A stretch of 64,000 nt of DNA from Pasteurella canis (GTDB lineage Bacteria > Pseudomonadota > Gammaproteobacteria > Enterobacterales > Pasteurellaceae), in assembly GCF_900454865.1 (NCBI RefSeq), contig NZ_UGTV01000015.1, positions 1,986,001 through 2,050,000 of the forward strand, written 5' to 3'. The notes beneath the pieces were generated by a model. It had not been told where the DNA came from, made no database searches, and was given only the letters and a program-made list of their open reading frames with translations. Shown piece after piece: positions 36,480 through 44,867 of this stretch (positions are counted from its first letter, which is position 1; each line of letters starts with the position of its first letter). Made by a program: the position numbers and the translations under genes.

Positions 36480-36518
36480 ACAAAAGTGCAAACTATACTG
36501 AAAGGAATGCACTTTTGT
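36480..36518 (+). terminator. Terminator-like hairpin after nqrM (eroded uptake signals)
   Basis: ACAAAAGTGCA and TGCACTTTTGT pair over 11 bp around a 17-nt loop. Each arm keeps AAGTGC but not the final GGT of the uptake signal. The right arm ends in TTTTG. Confidence 0.65.
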
Positions 36519-36622
36519 TATGTGTCATATAAAATCCAAAAATAATCATTGTTTACTCATCAGCCTGTTATTGATCGTATTGATCGCATCTGGAAAGTCT
36601 TTTATCAGCGAGAAGATAAAAA

Positions 36623-37774
36623 ATGAAATCAAAAACTTATGACGAAACTTTTGCAAAACTGACCGCACTTGAACTTACTGAAAACAGGAAAAAGAAAGTG
36701 ATCTGTGGTATGTCAGGGGGGGTAGATTCTTCTGTATCAGCTTTTATTCTTCAGCAGCAAGGTTATCAAGTCGAAGGCCTGTTTATGAAGAATTGGGAAG
36801 AGGATGATGATACAGATTATTGTACTGCAGCAGCAGATTTAGCAGATGCCCAAGCAGTCTGTGATAAATTAGGTATAAAATTACACAAAATTAATTTTGC
36901 TGCAGAATATTGGGATAATGTCTTTGAGCATTTTTTACAAGAATATAAAGCAGGGCGTACACCAAACCCCGATATTTTGTGTAACAAAGAAATTAAATTT
37001 AAAGCCTTCTTAGAGTATGCAGCAGAGGATTTAGGGGCAGATTATATCGCCACTGGCCATTATGTGCGTCGAGGCGAAAATGCGGGAAAATATCAATTAT
37101 TACGTGGTTTAGATAATAATAAAGATCAAAGTTATTTTTTATACACGTTAAGTGAAGAGCAAATCGCACAGAGCTTATTTCCAGTGGGTGAAATTGAAAA
37201 GCCAATTGTACGTGCAATAGCCGAGGATTTAGGTTTAGTCACAGCAAAGAAAAAAGATTCTACGGGTATCTGTTTTATTGGTGAACGTAAATTTAAAGAT
37301 TTTCTTGCACGTTATCTTCCTGCACAACCAGGTGATATCAAAACAATTGATGGGGTAGTTGTAGGACGCCATGATGGGTTGATGTACCATACTCTTGGTC
37401 AACGTAAAGGATTAGGTATTGGTGGTATAAAAGGGATGAGCGAAGATCCGTTTTATGTCGTCGAGAAAGACTTAATTAATAATGTGTTAGTAGTTGCTCA
37501 AGGACACGACAATTCGGCCTTATTGTCTATTGGGCTAACTGCTAGCCAACTACATTGGGTTGATCGTCAACCTATTCGACAGAATTTACGTTGTACAGTA
37601 AAAACCCGTTATCGCCAAGAAGATATTCCTTGTGAGATTCAGCCAATTGATGATAATACGATTCGAGTGATCTTTGATGAAGCACAAATTGCAGTTACGC
37701 CTGGGCAATCTGCAGTTTTCTATCAAGGCGAGGTCTGTCTTGGTGGGGGGGTAATTGAATCCCAACTTAAGTAG
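36623..37774 (+). CDS. mnmA: tRNA-specific 2-thiouridylase MnmA
   Basis: A 383-residue enzyme that makes the 2-thio group of mnm5s2U34, receiving sulfur from the Tus relay (tusDCB lie about 10 kb downstream). The PP-loop is [14 protein letters not shown]; catalytic cysteines are in [12 protein letters not shown] and [12 protein letters not shown]; then [27 protein letters not shown] precedes the ATG. Carries one exact uptake signal near the start. Confidence 0.97.
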   Translation: MKSKTYDETFAKLTALELTENRKKKVICGMSGGVDSSVSAFILQQQGYQVEGLFMKNWEEDDDTDYCTAAADLADAQAVCDKLGIKLHKINFAAEYWDNVFEHFLQEYKAGRTPNPDILCNKEIKFKAFLEYAAEDLGADYIATGHYVRRGENAGKYQLLRGLDNNKDQSYFLYTLSEEQIAQSLFPVGEIEKPIVRAIAEDLGLVTAKKKDSTGICFIGERKFKDFLARYLPAQPGDIKTIDGVVVGRHDGLMYHTLGQRKGLGIGGIKGMSEDPFYVVEKDLINNVLVVAQGHDNSALLSIGLTASQLHWVDRQPIRQNLRCTVKTRYRQEDIPCEIQPIDDNTIRVIFDEAQIAVTPGQSAVFYQGEVCLGGGVIESQLK

Positions 37775-37794
37775 CTTTTTTTCGCTATGAGAAT

Positions 37795-37835
37795 AAAAGT
37801 GCAGTTATAATTTTAGTGATTCCAACTGCACTTTT
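37795..37835. terminator. Bidirectional terminator with matched changes in both uptake-signal arms
   Basis: AAAAGTGCAGTT and AACTGCACTTTT form a perfect 12-bp stem around a 17-nt loop. Compared with an uptake-signal pair, each arm has one change (AAGTGCAGT and ACTGCACTT) and the two changes pair with each other. Lies between convergent mnmA and the merR-type gene. Confidence 0.85.
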
Positions 37836-37839
37836 CGTT

Positions 37840-38244
37840 TTAGTTTTTTCTCATCTTTAATCCACTTATTGCTCTGCAATGAGAAATATTATGTTCGTCA
37901 CACGTTGAAAGCGTTCGTAAAAATTGTTCAATCTTTTTGAGTTGTTGAATTTTTTCTTGTACTTGATTTAAATGGTGGCGAATCATTTCATCTACATTTT
38001 GACAATCCGCTTTTGGGTTAGTTTGTAATTGGTGTAGCTGTTTGATTTCTTCAATACTAAAACCCAGTGTTCTGCAGATTTTAATAAACTCTAGAAGTTG
38101 TACCGTATTATTGTCGTACAAGCGATAGTTATTTTCGCCACGTTGTGGTTTAGGCAGTAAACCAATTTTTTCATAATAACGAATAGTTTCACTATGTAGT
38201 GCTGTTTTTTTACTTAATTCATTTATCTTAAAGAAAGCTGTCAT
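37840..38244 (-). CDS. MerR-family metal-sensing regulator (CadR/ZntR/PbrR type)
   Basis: 134 residues. The N-terminal winged helix is FKINELSKKTALHSETIRYY and later RLYDNNTVQLLEFIKICRTL; a dimerisation helix follows; metal ligands fit the Cd/Zn/Pb pattern with C81, C115 and C123 plus H118 and H122. It should bind the spacer of the divergent promoter and activate the cation transporter gene when metal binds. The metal cannot be fixed from sequence; zinc or cadmium is most likely given the CDF partner. Confidence 0.88.
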   Translation of the reverse strand: MTAFFKINELSKKTALHSETIRYYEKIGLLPKPQRGENNYRLYDNNTVQLLEFIKICRTLGFSIEEIKQLHQLQTNPKADCQNVDEMIRHHLNQVQEKIQQLKKIEQFLRTLSTCDEHNISHCRAISGLKMRKN

Positions 38245-38251
38245 AGATAGC

Positions 38252-38282
38252 TTGACCTTGTAGTAACTACAGACTTTACTAT
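38252..38282 (+). promoter_or_regulatory. MerR-type promoter with 19-bp spacer
   Basis: TTGACC (-35) and TACTAT (-10) are 19 bp apart, the over-long spacing that MerR proteins correct by twisting DNA. A perfect dyad TGTAGT-a-ACTACA (38259-38271) sits in the spacer. It faces the CDF gene and lies 8 bp from the regulator's start. Confidence 0.85.
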
Positions 38283-38319
38283 TGTAATTAAAGTAACGAG
38301 TAATGAAAAGGAGAGTAGA

Positions 38320-38934
38320 ATGCCATCTTTAAGAAAGCATCATGAACATACGTCTAACCATACTCATATACATACAGCTAATCGCAGAATTCTTTTGCTG
38401 AGTTTTATTCTGATTACTAGCTTCATGATTGTTGAGTTTTTAAGTGGTTATTATTTTAATAGTTTAGCATTGATGGCTGATGCAGGACATATGGCGAACG
38501 ATAGTTTTGCTTTACTAATCGCTTTAATTGCTTTGTACTTGAATTCACAAAATCAACGACGAGCAGCAATGTTGAATGGATTTTCTTTGGTGTTGGTGGC
38601 TATTTACATTATTTGGGAGGCAATTGAACGTTGGCAATATCCACAGCAGATTGCTTCGTTGCCGATGTTAATTGTGGCAGTATTAGGTTTGTTAGTGAAT
38701 GGTGTTGTTGTTCACTTGATGTTAAAAGGTGATCACATCAATCTCAATCTTCGAGCAGCTTATTTGCATGTGTTAGCAGATGTATTAGGTTCAATTGTTG
38801 CGATTATTGCGGGTTTAAGCGCATATCTGTTTGATTGGGTATGGGTTGATATTATAGCGAGTTTTATTTTGAGTCTATTTGTTTTAAAAAGTGGTTATGC
38901 AATTATAAAAGCTGCGATATTGGGTGAAAACTAG
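38320..38934 (+). CDS. Short cation diffusion facilitator transporter
   Basis: A 204-residue protein, about 100 residues shorter than usual CDF proteins. It has the six-helix membrane domain with metal sites D54/H57/D61 (MADAGHMANDS) and H150/D154 (LHVLADVLGS), and a His-rich cytosolic N-terminus (H7, H8, H10, H14, H16, H18). The frame stops right after the sixth helix, so the cytosolic C-terminal metal-binding domain is absent. It most likely exports zinc or cadmium with proton exchange. AAAAGGAGAG precedes the ATG. Controlled by the divergent MerR-type promoter. Confidence 0.85.
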   Translation: MPSLRKHHEHTSNHTHIHTANRRILLLSFILITSFMIVEFLSGYYFNSLALMADAGHMANDSFALLIALIALYLNSQNQRRAAMLNGFSLVLVAIYIIWEAIERWQYPQQIASLPMLIVAVLGLLVNGVVVHLMLKGDHINLNLRAAYLHVLADVLGSIVAIIAGLSAYLFDWVWVDIIASFILSLFVLKSGYAIIKAAILGEN

Positions 38935-38941
38935 ATAAGAG

Positions 38942-38966
38942 AGCGGTCAAAATTTTGACCGCTTTT
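38942..38966. terminator. Bidirectional terminator, CDF/hldD
   Basis: A perfect 22-bp palindrome with arms AGCGGTCAAAA and TTTTGACCGCT, then Ts. The right arm read backwards is AAAAGCGGT, close to the other Pasteurellaceae uptake dialect (ACAAGCGGT) rather than the one used in this genome. It lies between convergent genes. Confidence 0.8.
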
Positions 38967-38982
38967 CTATATTTGAGGTACT

Positions 38983-39912
38983 TTATTTATTCAACCATGC
39001 CATATATTCAGCCACACCTTGTGCAACTGTTTTAAATGGCTTGTCATAGCCAACAGCACGTAATTTATCTAAGTTAGCTTGTGTATACTCTTGATAACGG
39101 CTTTTTAGATGCTCTGGGAATGGGATAGTTTCGATATCTGCTTCACTTTTACCGTGGAATTTGACAACTGCCTTGGCTACTTCTTGGAAAGATTCTGCAT
39201 TTCCTGTACCCAAATTATAGATACCTGAAATATTGTTTTGCCAACACCAAATATTTACTGCTGCGACATCGCCTACGTATACGAAATCACGACGGAAGTG
39301 CTCGCTACCTGCGAATAATTTTGGATTTTCACCTTTTAAAATTTGGTTATTTAAATGGAAAGCGACACTTGCCATAGAACCTTTATGATTTTCACGCGGA
39401 CCATATACATTGAAATAGCGGAAGCCACAAACAGGAGAGTTTGCTTCTGGTAAAATAGCACGTACATATTGATCGAATAAGAATTTAGAATAACCATAAA
39501 CATTCAATGGCGCTTCAAATTCGCGCTCTTCACGAAATTCTGTTTTATCTCCATAAGTTGCTGCGGACGAGGCATAAAAGAAAGGGATTTCACGATCTAG
39601 GCAATAATGTAAGAGTTCTTTTGAATATTCATAATTATTGTGCATGATGTATTTACCATCCCACTCAGTGGTCGCAGAGCAAGCACCTTCGTGGAAAATA
39701 ACATCAATATCACCTAAATCATCTCCAGCTATAATAGAAGCAATAAAGTCTTCTTTATCGCAATAATCAGCGATATCTAAATCCACTAAGTTTGCGAATT
39801 TTGTCCCATCTTTTAAATTATCTACGACTAAAATATCTGTGCGCCCAAGTTCGTTTAGGGCTTTTACTATGTTACTACCAATAAATCCAGCACCGCCAGT
39901 TACGATAATCAT
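38983..39912 (-). CDS. hldD: ADP-L-glycero-D-manno-heptose 6-epimerase
   Basis: A 309-residue extended short-chain dehydrogenase that makes the L,D-heptose donor used by OpsX and other heptosyltransferases. NADP site [16 protein letters not shown] at the start; [13 protein letters not shown]; catalytic YxxxK in [27 protein letters not shown]; and [22 protein letters not shown] precedes the ATG on the minus strand. It stands alone, away from the LPS block at 9-14 kb. Confidence 0.97.
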   Translation of the reverse strand: MIIVTGGAGFIGSNIVKALNELGRTDILVVDNLKDGTKFANLVDLDIADYCDKEDFIASIIAGDDLGDIDVIFHEGACSATTEWDGKYIMHNNYEYSKELLHYCLDREIPFFYASSAATYGDKTEFREEREFEAPLNVYGYSKFLFDQYVRAILPEANSPVCGFRYFNVYGPRENHKGSMASVAFHLNNQILKGENPKLFAGSEHFRRDFVYVGDVAAVNIWCWQNNISGIYNLGTGNAESFQEVAKAVVKFHGKSEADIETIPFPEHLKSRYQEYTQANLDKLRAVGYDKPFKTVAQGVAEYMAWLNK

Positions 39913-40337
39913 AATATTGTCCTCTGTTGGTTAATACTGATATGTATTGTAATGGATTTTATGAGAGATGTGTTTAAGTATTTTATACACAGTATCGGTT
40001 TTTCGCCTTTACTTGAAAAGTATCCTTATAATTTTAATCCCTGCTGGACCTATTTTCTATGGAAAATATCTATATAAATAACTAGTTAAGTTAAAAGAAA
40101 GCGTAATTGTGAAGACATATGATGAGAATGATTAAGATACAGCTTGTGAATTTCTGGGATTAAGCTTTTTTATTTTTGTGTAAGAATAAAGTAAATATAA
40201 ATAATGTGTTAGGGACAGAACGCTCAATTGAATATAGAAATAAAAAGTTGTTCTATAAATATATTTTACAAAAACATATGTGATTGCTCTAAGCTTGCTT
40301 AATGATATGGAAAAAGTAAAACTATATTAGTTTAAAA
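39913..40337. other. Intergenic region between hldD and the deoC control region
   Basis: About 425 bp, very AT-rich, without an ORF. It contains TAGGGACAGAACG at 40210, a near copy of a 13-mer found before the methyltransferase gene at 13990. Nothing else recognised. Confidence 0.4.
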
Positions 40338-40353
40338 TGTTATATTTTTCACA
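40338..40353. promoter_or_regulatory. Upstream CRP-like site of deoC
   Basis: TGTTA-tatttt-TCACA, 9 of 10 conserved CRP bases. Its centre is 30 bp (about three helix turns) from the second site and at about -70.5 from the predicted start. Confidence 0.55.
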
Positions 40354-40367
40354 TAAAAATGTTTTTT

Positions 40368-40383
40368 TGTTAACTTCGTCACA
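40368..40383. promoter_or_regulatory. Downstream CRP-like site of deoC
   Basis: TGTTA-acttcg-TCACA, 9 of 10 conserved CRP bases. Its centre lies at about -40.5 from the start predicted from the TATAAT box, the class II position. It replaces a recognisable -35. Confidence 0.6.
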
Positions 40384-40403
40384 TTTTCTTCTTGATTTTG
40401 ATG

Positions 40404-40409
40404 TATAAT
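40404..40409 (+). promoter_or_regulatory. -10 box of the deoC-deoR promoter
   Basis: A consensus TATAAT; the predicted start is near 40416, 39 nt before deoC. TGTATA and TATACA words flank the start region (40402-40407 and 40428-40433) and could be part of an operator for DeoR. Confidence 0.65.
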
Positions 40410-40454
40410 ATATATTAGTCTATTTTATATACAAATTGTCAATGGGGAAGATAT

Positions 40455-41126
40455 ATGGGCGCAAAAGAAATTGCACAGTTTATTGATCATACAGCATTAA
40501 CTGCAGAAAAAACGGAACAAGACATTCTTAAATTATGTGATGAGGCAATTGAGAATAAATTTTGGTCTGTTTGTATTAATTCTGCTTATATTCCTTTAGC
40601 AAAAGAAAAACTTGCAGGTACTGATGTTAAAATTTGTACTGTTGTGGGCTTTCCTTTAGGAGCGAATTTAAGTTCAGTTAAAGCATTTGAAGCCAGTCAG
40701 GCTATTCAGGTTGGTGCAGATGAAATTGATATGGTTATTAACGTTGGCTTAATTAAATCCAATAAATGGGACGCTGTTCGTGCAGATGTCGCAGAAGTAT
40801 TAACAGCTTGTGCTAATAAACCTCTAAAAGTGATTTTAGAAACTTGCTTATTAACAAAAGAAGAAATTGTTAAAGCATGTGAAATTTGTAAACAGTTAAA
40901 TGTAGCGTTTGTGAAAACGTCAACTGGTTTCAGCAGCGGTGGTGCAACTGTGGAAGATGTTGCCTTGATGAAACAGACCGTAGGCGATATTGGAGTTAAA
41001 GCGTCTGGCGGTGTGCGTGATACCGCAACAGCAGTAGCAATGATTAATGCTGGTGCGACACGTATCGGTGCAAGTGCAGGGATTGCGATTATTAATGGTT
41101 TACAGGATGTAAATAGCACCTATTAA
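40455..41126 (+). CDS. deoC: Deoxyribose-phosphate aldolase
   Basis: A 223-residue class I aldolase splitting deoxyribose-5-phosphate into acetaldehyde and glyceraldehyde-3-phosphate in deoxynucleoside breakdown. Schiff-base Lys154 is in [13 protein letters not shown]; Lys182 in VKASGGVRD; and [10 protein letters not shown] is the acidic strand. GGGGAAGA is the ribosome-binding site. deoR follows by about 18 bp from its likely start. Confidence 0.96.
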   Translation: MGAKEIAQFIDHTALTAEKTEQDILKLCDEAIENKFWSVCINSAYIPLAKEKLAGTDVKICTVVGFPLGANLSSVKAFEASQAIQVGADEIDMVINVGLIKSNKWDAVRADVAEVLTACANKPLKVILETCLLTKEEIVKACEICKQLNVAFVKTSTGFSSGGATVEDVALMKQTVGDIGVKASGGVRDTATAVAMINAGATRIGASAGIAIINGLQDVNSTY

Positions 41127-41144
41127 TAAATGATTGAGCTTGCT

Positions 41145-41894
41145 ATGGAAAAGATGAATTCTCGCATCCAAAAATTGGAGTTTTTACTGAAGCAAATGGA
41201 TAAAATTCACTTGCGAGAAGCGGCTGAAATATTAAAAGTCTCTGAAATGACTATTCGGCGAGATCTTAGTTCCAGTGCAAGCTCAATTATTTTATTAGGT
41301 GGTTATATTGTCAAAGATCCTAAAAAGCAAAATAACAAGCAGTATCAAATTTTTGAACATCAAGGGAAAAATACGACTGAAAAAGTAAAGCTCGCTAAAG
41401 TTGCTGCGAGTTTAATTGAAGAGGGTGATGTTGTTTTCTTTGATTGTGGTTCTACAATTCCTTTTATTGCAGCTGAGATTGAACATCATTTAAAATTTAC
41501 TGCTGTATGTTGTTCTATCAATGCGTTTATTGCATTGCAGGAAAAGCCTAACTGTGATGTGATTTTATGTGGTGGGCGTTATTCTCGTCATAATGCATTT
41601 TTGATGCCAATCCAATCTAGAACAGAATTAGAAATCATTCGTACAAATAAGGCTTTTATTTCTGCCGCGGGTGTTGATTTAAAACAGGGCGTTACTTGTT
41701 TCAATTTTGATGAAGCAAAAGTTAAGCAAGTTGCTATGTCAAAGACACAGCAGTCCATTTTAGTTATCGATCATGCAAAGTTCCATCAAATTCAACAAGC
41801 TTATATTGCAAATTTAGATGCGTTCGATATCCTAGTTTGTGATAAGTCCGTACCAACAGAATTCGCTGATCAGATTATTACTTGTATAGCTTAG
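41145..41894 (+). CDS. deoR: Deoxyribose operon repressor DeoR
   Basis: 249 residues from the ATG at 41145 (MEKMNSRIQKLEFLLKQMDK); an in-frame ATG at 41130 is possible but has no ribosome-binding site, and E. coli DeoR aligns with the later start. The HTH is IHLREAAEILKVSEMTIRRDL, which is 21 residues in all; the sugar-binding part has VVFFDCGSTIPFIAAEI, VILCGGRYSRHNAFLMPI and KAFISAAGVDLKQGVTCFNF. Close agreement with the E. coli protein supports deoR rather than a generic family member, although in E. coli it is not beside deoC. Probably autoregulated with deoC. Confidence 0.88.
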   Translation: MEKMNSRIQKLEFLLKQMDKIHLREAAEILKVSEMTIRRDLSSSASSIILLGGYIVKDPKKQNNKQYQIFEHQGKNTTEKVKLAKVAASLIEEGDVVFFDCGSTIPFIAAEIEHHLKFTAVCCSINAFIALQEKPNCDVILCGGRYSRHNAFLMPIQSRTELEIIRTNKAFISAAGVDLKQGVTCFNFDEAKVKQVAMSKTQQSILVIDHAKFHQIQQAYIANLDAFDILVCDKSVPTEFADQIITCIA

Positions 41895-41908
41895 TAGATA
41901 GAATTAAA

Positions 41909-42415
41909 TTAAAAAAACTTAGCTAAAAGTAACCGCACTTTCATTCCCCAATAAGTTGTTAAACCTGTTGTTGCAAATTCCATGTCATCTTTATCTAAAA
42001 TAATAATAGTAGGAGTCACGCTGACTTGCCATTGTTGACTTAATGTACCTTGTGGGTCATTGATAGTAGTGAAGTGGTAATCATGTTTAGTTAAATAACG
42101 TTGTACTGTTTCATTATCACCAGAATTTAATGCAACAGAGACAACAGGATAACCTTCCTCTGCTAAAGAATGTATGATAGGTGAAGTATATTGGCAATAT
42201 CCACACCAGCTCCCCCAAAAATATAAAATAGTTGGTTGTGTTTGACTAAGTTGAGCAAGGAAAAAAGACTGATTCTGTAAACCAGTTAGTTTAGTGGTAG
42301 TTGCATTAATAGGAGCAGTAGGTTTACGTATAAAATCGAATACAGTACTTACTACAATTAATGTTAGTACAACTGAAACGAAGGATTTTAAAAGATGATA
42401 AATTTTGCGTATCAT
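41909..42415 (-). CDS. Membrane-anchored thioredoxin-like protein (ScsD/TlpA type)
   Basis: 168 residues: one N-terminal membrane helix (SVVLTLIVVSTVFDF) and a periplasmic thioredoxin fold with redox motif WCGYC (FWGSWCGYCQYTSPII) and cis-Pro in VSVTPTIIILD. It is likely a protein disulfide reductase/oxidase in the periplasm. It is the third gene of oxyR-fabR-this, 12 bp after fabR. The last codons contain an exact uptake signal (MKVRLLLAKFF). The stop is only 14 bp from that of the convergent deoR. Confidence 0.85.
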   Translation of the reverse strand: MIRKIYHLLKSFVSVVLTLIVVSTVFDFIRKPTAPINATTTKLTGLQNQSFFLAQLSQTQPTILYFWGSWCGYCQYTSPIIHSLAEEGYPVVSVALNSGDNETVQRYLTKHDYHFTTINDPQGTLSQQWQVSVTPTIIILDKDDMEFATTGLTTYWGMKVRLLLAKFF

Positions 42416-42427
42416 TGTGTAATGAAA

Positions 42428-43042
42428 TTACTCAATTTCTTTTAGATTGATCTGTTCTGCCCCCTTGGCGAGCATTCGTAATTGTAAAATAACATGTTGT
42501 TTAAGTTGTTCACGCTCTGTTTTTCCCATATCTAATGCATTTGCGCCAGCTGTAAAGACGATAGTTACCATCCCTTCAGCTTGAACTTGAGATATATATT
42601 GTGAAGAATGATTACGATATACAATATATTCAGTGAGCTCATCAACAAAGTGTTTAATTTCGCGTGCTGTTGCAGTTCTAAATGCTTGCGACGTACCAGA
42701 GCTTTCGCGTAATAATAAACGAAACATATTAGGATTGTTCGTAATAAATTCAAAGAAGGTATCGACTGAAATAGCAATAACACTGCCGCCTTTCTCCAAG
42801 CGCTTACGAGCTTGACGCATTAGCTGGCGTAATACTAATCCAGCTTCATCAACCATAGTTAATCCAAGCTCATCCATATCTTTAAAGTGGCGGTAAAATG
42901 ATGTAGGTGCAATACCCGCTTCTCGTGATACCTCACGTAAACTTAAATTTGAAAAGCTTTGTTCTGCAGTCAGTTGATTAAAGGCCGCGCTAATGAGTGC
43001 GCGTCTCGTTTTTTCTTTCTGTAATGCTCTTACACCTGCCAT
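42428..43042 (-). CDS. fabR: TetR-family repressor FabR
   Basis: A 204-residue regulator of unsaturated fatty acid synthesis genes. The N-terminal HTH is [20 protein letters not shown] with [12 protein letters not shown]; the ligand domain has [20 protein letters not shown]. It follows oxyR by 15 bp on the same strand. In E. coli, fabR is also near oxyR but on the other strand with sthA. Confidence 0.9.
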   Translation of the reverse strand: MAGVRALQKEKTRRALISAAFNQLTAEQSFSNLSLREVSREAGIAPTSFYRHFKDMDELGLTMVDEAGLVLRQLMRQARKRLEKGGSVIAISVDTFFEFITNNPNMFRLLLRESSGTSQAFRTATAREIKHFVDELTEYIVYRNHSSQYISQVQAEGMVTIVFTAGANALDMGKTEREQLKQHVILQLRMLAKGAEQINLKEIE

Positions 43043-43057
43043 TTTCCCTCCTTATTT

Positions 43058-43954
43058 TTAAGATAGAATAGTATTAACTGTATGGCTGATTGTTTGAGCA
43101 ATTCTTTCATAACGGCTTCGTAGTGGTGAACCTGGACGATAAACTAAATTGACACTACGAGATGGTTCGGGTGCAGTACAAGCAATGTATTTTACACCTG
43201 TACGCTTACCTTCATTAATGACAGCAAGTTGAGGCATAAAAGTAATACCAGCATTAGCGGCAACCATATTACGCAACGTTTCTAGACTTGTGGCTTGAAA
43301 ATGTGCATTTTCTTTTGCACCAGCGCTAAAACAATACCCCATGGTTTGCTCACGTAAACAATGTCCGTCATCTAACATTAACATTTCACAACCATTTAGT
43401 TTACTCATTTCAATTGTCTTTTCATTTGACCAAGGATGAGAATCACTTACAGCAAGTAGCATTTTTTCTTTGAAAATTGGGACTTCAATAAAAGCTTCTG
43501 CTTCACGTACTGAGGCGATAATTGCGCAGTCTAAGTGACCAGTTTCTAGCTGTTCTAAAAGTTGGCTAGTTTGTGCTTCGTAGAGAAAAAGTTCTAAATC
43601 AGGAAAGCCCTCTTTAAGTACTGGAATAATATAAGGTAATAAATAAGGACCTATAGTAGGAATAACACCAATGTGGATTGGACCAGTCATTTCTTTACCT
43701 TGATTACTCGCCATTTCCTTGAGTAACTTCACTTCTCTTAATACTGCTCTTGCTTGATCAACTAATAATAAGCCAGATTGAGTGAAAAGGACTTTACGGC
43801 TTGTTCTCTCTAACAATATTATACCTAATTCGTCTTCTAATTTACGAATTTGACCACTTAATGTAGGTTGGCTTACATGGCATGAATCTGCCGCACGGCG
43901 AAAATGTTTATGCTCTGCAAGTGCCACGAAATATTCTAAATCGCGGATATTCAT
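43058..43954 (-). CDS. oxyR: Hydrogen-peroxide sensor OxyR
   Basis: A 298-residue LysR-type regulator. HTH: HFRRAADSCHVSQPTLSGQI; redox cysteines C199 (DDGHCLREQ) and C208 (MGYCFSAG) are at the same positions as in E. coli. It is divergent from the peroxiredoxin-glutaredoxin gene, a known OxyR target in Haemophilus, and heads the operon with fabR and a periplasmic thioredoxin. Confidence 0.96.
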   Translation of the reverse strand: MNIRDLEYFVALAEHKHFRRAADSCHVSQPTLSGQIRKLEDELGIILLERTSRKVLFTQSGLLLVDQARAVLREVKLLKEMASNQGKEMTGPIHIGVIPTIGPYLLPYIIPVLKEGFPDLELFLYEAQTSQLLEQLETGHLDCAIIASVREAEAFIEVPIFKEKMLLAVSDSHPWSNEKTIEMSKLNGCEMLMLDDGHCLREQTMGYCFSAGAKENAHFQATSLETLRNMVAANAGITFMPQLAVINEGKRTGVKYIACTAPEPSRSVNLVYRPGSPLRSRYERIAQTISHTVNTILS

Positions 43955-44026
43955 TTTTACCTCATCATTGAAATAAGCAATTAAAAAGATCGGACCAATT
44001 GTTTTAAACTATATCATAAATTTGAC

Positions 44027-44032
44027 TATAAT
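44027..44032 (+). promoter_or_regulatory. -10 box of the peroxiredoxin gene
   Basis: A consensus TATAAT with a poor -35 (TTAAAC) 17 bp upstream, the pattern of an activated promoter. The 135-bp gap to oxyR should hold the OxyR site, but I could not fit the full ATAG/CTAT repeat pattern. Confidence 0.5.
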
Positions 44033-44089
44033 TCATAAAGGAGTAAGATTCATATGGTTATTTATTACTTAATATAGAGGAGAACATTT

Positions 44090-44815
44090 ATGACAACAAT
44101 GGAAGGAAACAAAGTTCCACAAGTTACATTTCATACTCGTCAAGGCGATCAATGGGTTGATGTAACCAGCGCAGATTTGTTTGACAATAAAACAGTTGTA
44201 CTTTTCTCATTGCCAGGCGCATTTACACCAACTTGCTCATCAACGCATTTACCACGTTATAATGAACTTGCTTGTGAATTTAAAGCATTAGGTGTTGATA
44301 GCATTATTTGTATGTCTGTTAATGATACTTTCGTGATGAATGCTTGGAAAGCTGATCAAGAGTCTGAAAATGTTATTGTAATTCCAGATGGAAATGGTGA
44401 ATTTACTGAAGGCATGGGAATGTTAGTTGGCAAAGAAGACTTAGGTTTTGGTAAACGTTCTTGGCGTTATTCGATGCTAGTGCGTAATGGTGTTGTTGAA
44501 AAAATGTTTATTGAACCACAAGAGCCAGGCGATCCATTTAAAGTTTCTGATGCAGATACGATGATGAAATATCTCAAACCTGATTGGCAGCCTAAGCCAT
44601 CAGTTTCTGTGATTACTAAACCAGGTTGTCCATTCTGCGCAAAAGCAAAAGCCTTGTTAAAAGAAAAAGGCTATACTTTTGAGGAGATTGTGCTAGGTCG
44701 TGATGCAAGTACAATTTCAGTACGTGCAATCACAGGAAAAACAAGTGTGCCTCAAGTATTTATTGGTGGTCAATATATTGGTGGCAGTGAAGATCTAGAA
44801 AAATATTTTGCTTAA
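44090..44815 (+). CDS. Hybrid peroxiredoxin-glutaredoxin
   Basis: A 241-residue fusion. The N-terminal Prx5-type domain (1-165) has peroxidatic C49 in [13 protein letters not shown]; the C-terminal glutaredoxin (170-241) has C180 and C183 in [11 protein letters not shown] and the TVPQ-like SVPQVFIGG. It reduces peroxides with glutathione, as known for the H. influenzae hybrid enzyme. AGAGGAGAA precedes the ATG. Confidence 0.95.
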   Translation: MTTMEGNKVPQVTFHTRQGDQWVDVTSADLFDNKTVVLFSLPGAFTPTCSSTHLPRYNELACEFKALGVDSIICMSVNDTFVMNAWKADQESENVIVIPDGNGEFTEGMGMLVGKEDLGFGKRSWRYSMLVRNGVVEKMFIEPQEPGDPFKVSDADTMMKYLKPDWQPKPSVSVITKPGCPFCAKAKALLKEKGYTFEEIVLGRDASTISVRAITGKTSVPQVFIGGQYIGGSEDLEKYFA

Positions 44816-44833
44816 TTAAGTATTAAATAATAT

Positions 44834-44861
44834 AAAAGTGCGGTTAGATTTCCGCACTTTT
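44834..44861. terminator. Bidirectional terminator from an uptake-signal pair
   Basis: AAAAGTGCGG and CCGCACTTTT form a 10-bp stem with an 8-nt loop and T/A runs outside. The left arm is an exact uptake signal; the right arm lacks the first base (TCCGCACTT). Lies between convergent genes. Confidence 0.88.
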
Positions 44862-44867
44862 TATTTA

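Noticed and set aside
40402-40433. TGTATA/TATACA pair as a DeoR operator
   Set aside because: Only 6-bp arms in an AT-rich promoter and unlike the E. coli DeoR palindrome; mentioned but not claimed.
40706-41119. 137-codon open frame on the minus strand inside deoC
   Set aside because: It fully overlaps a clear deoC, has no family resemblance and no ribosome-binding site; it is a shadow of codon bias.
43955-44089. Complete OxyR box between oxyR and the peroxiredoxin gene
   Set aside because: Two CTAT words are present but 17 bp apart, which does not fit the spaced ATAG/CTAT pattern; a site is expected but not seen clearly.
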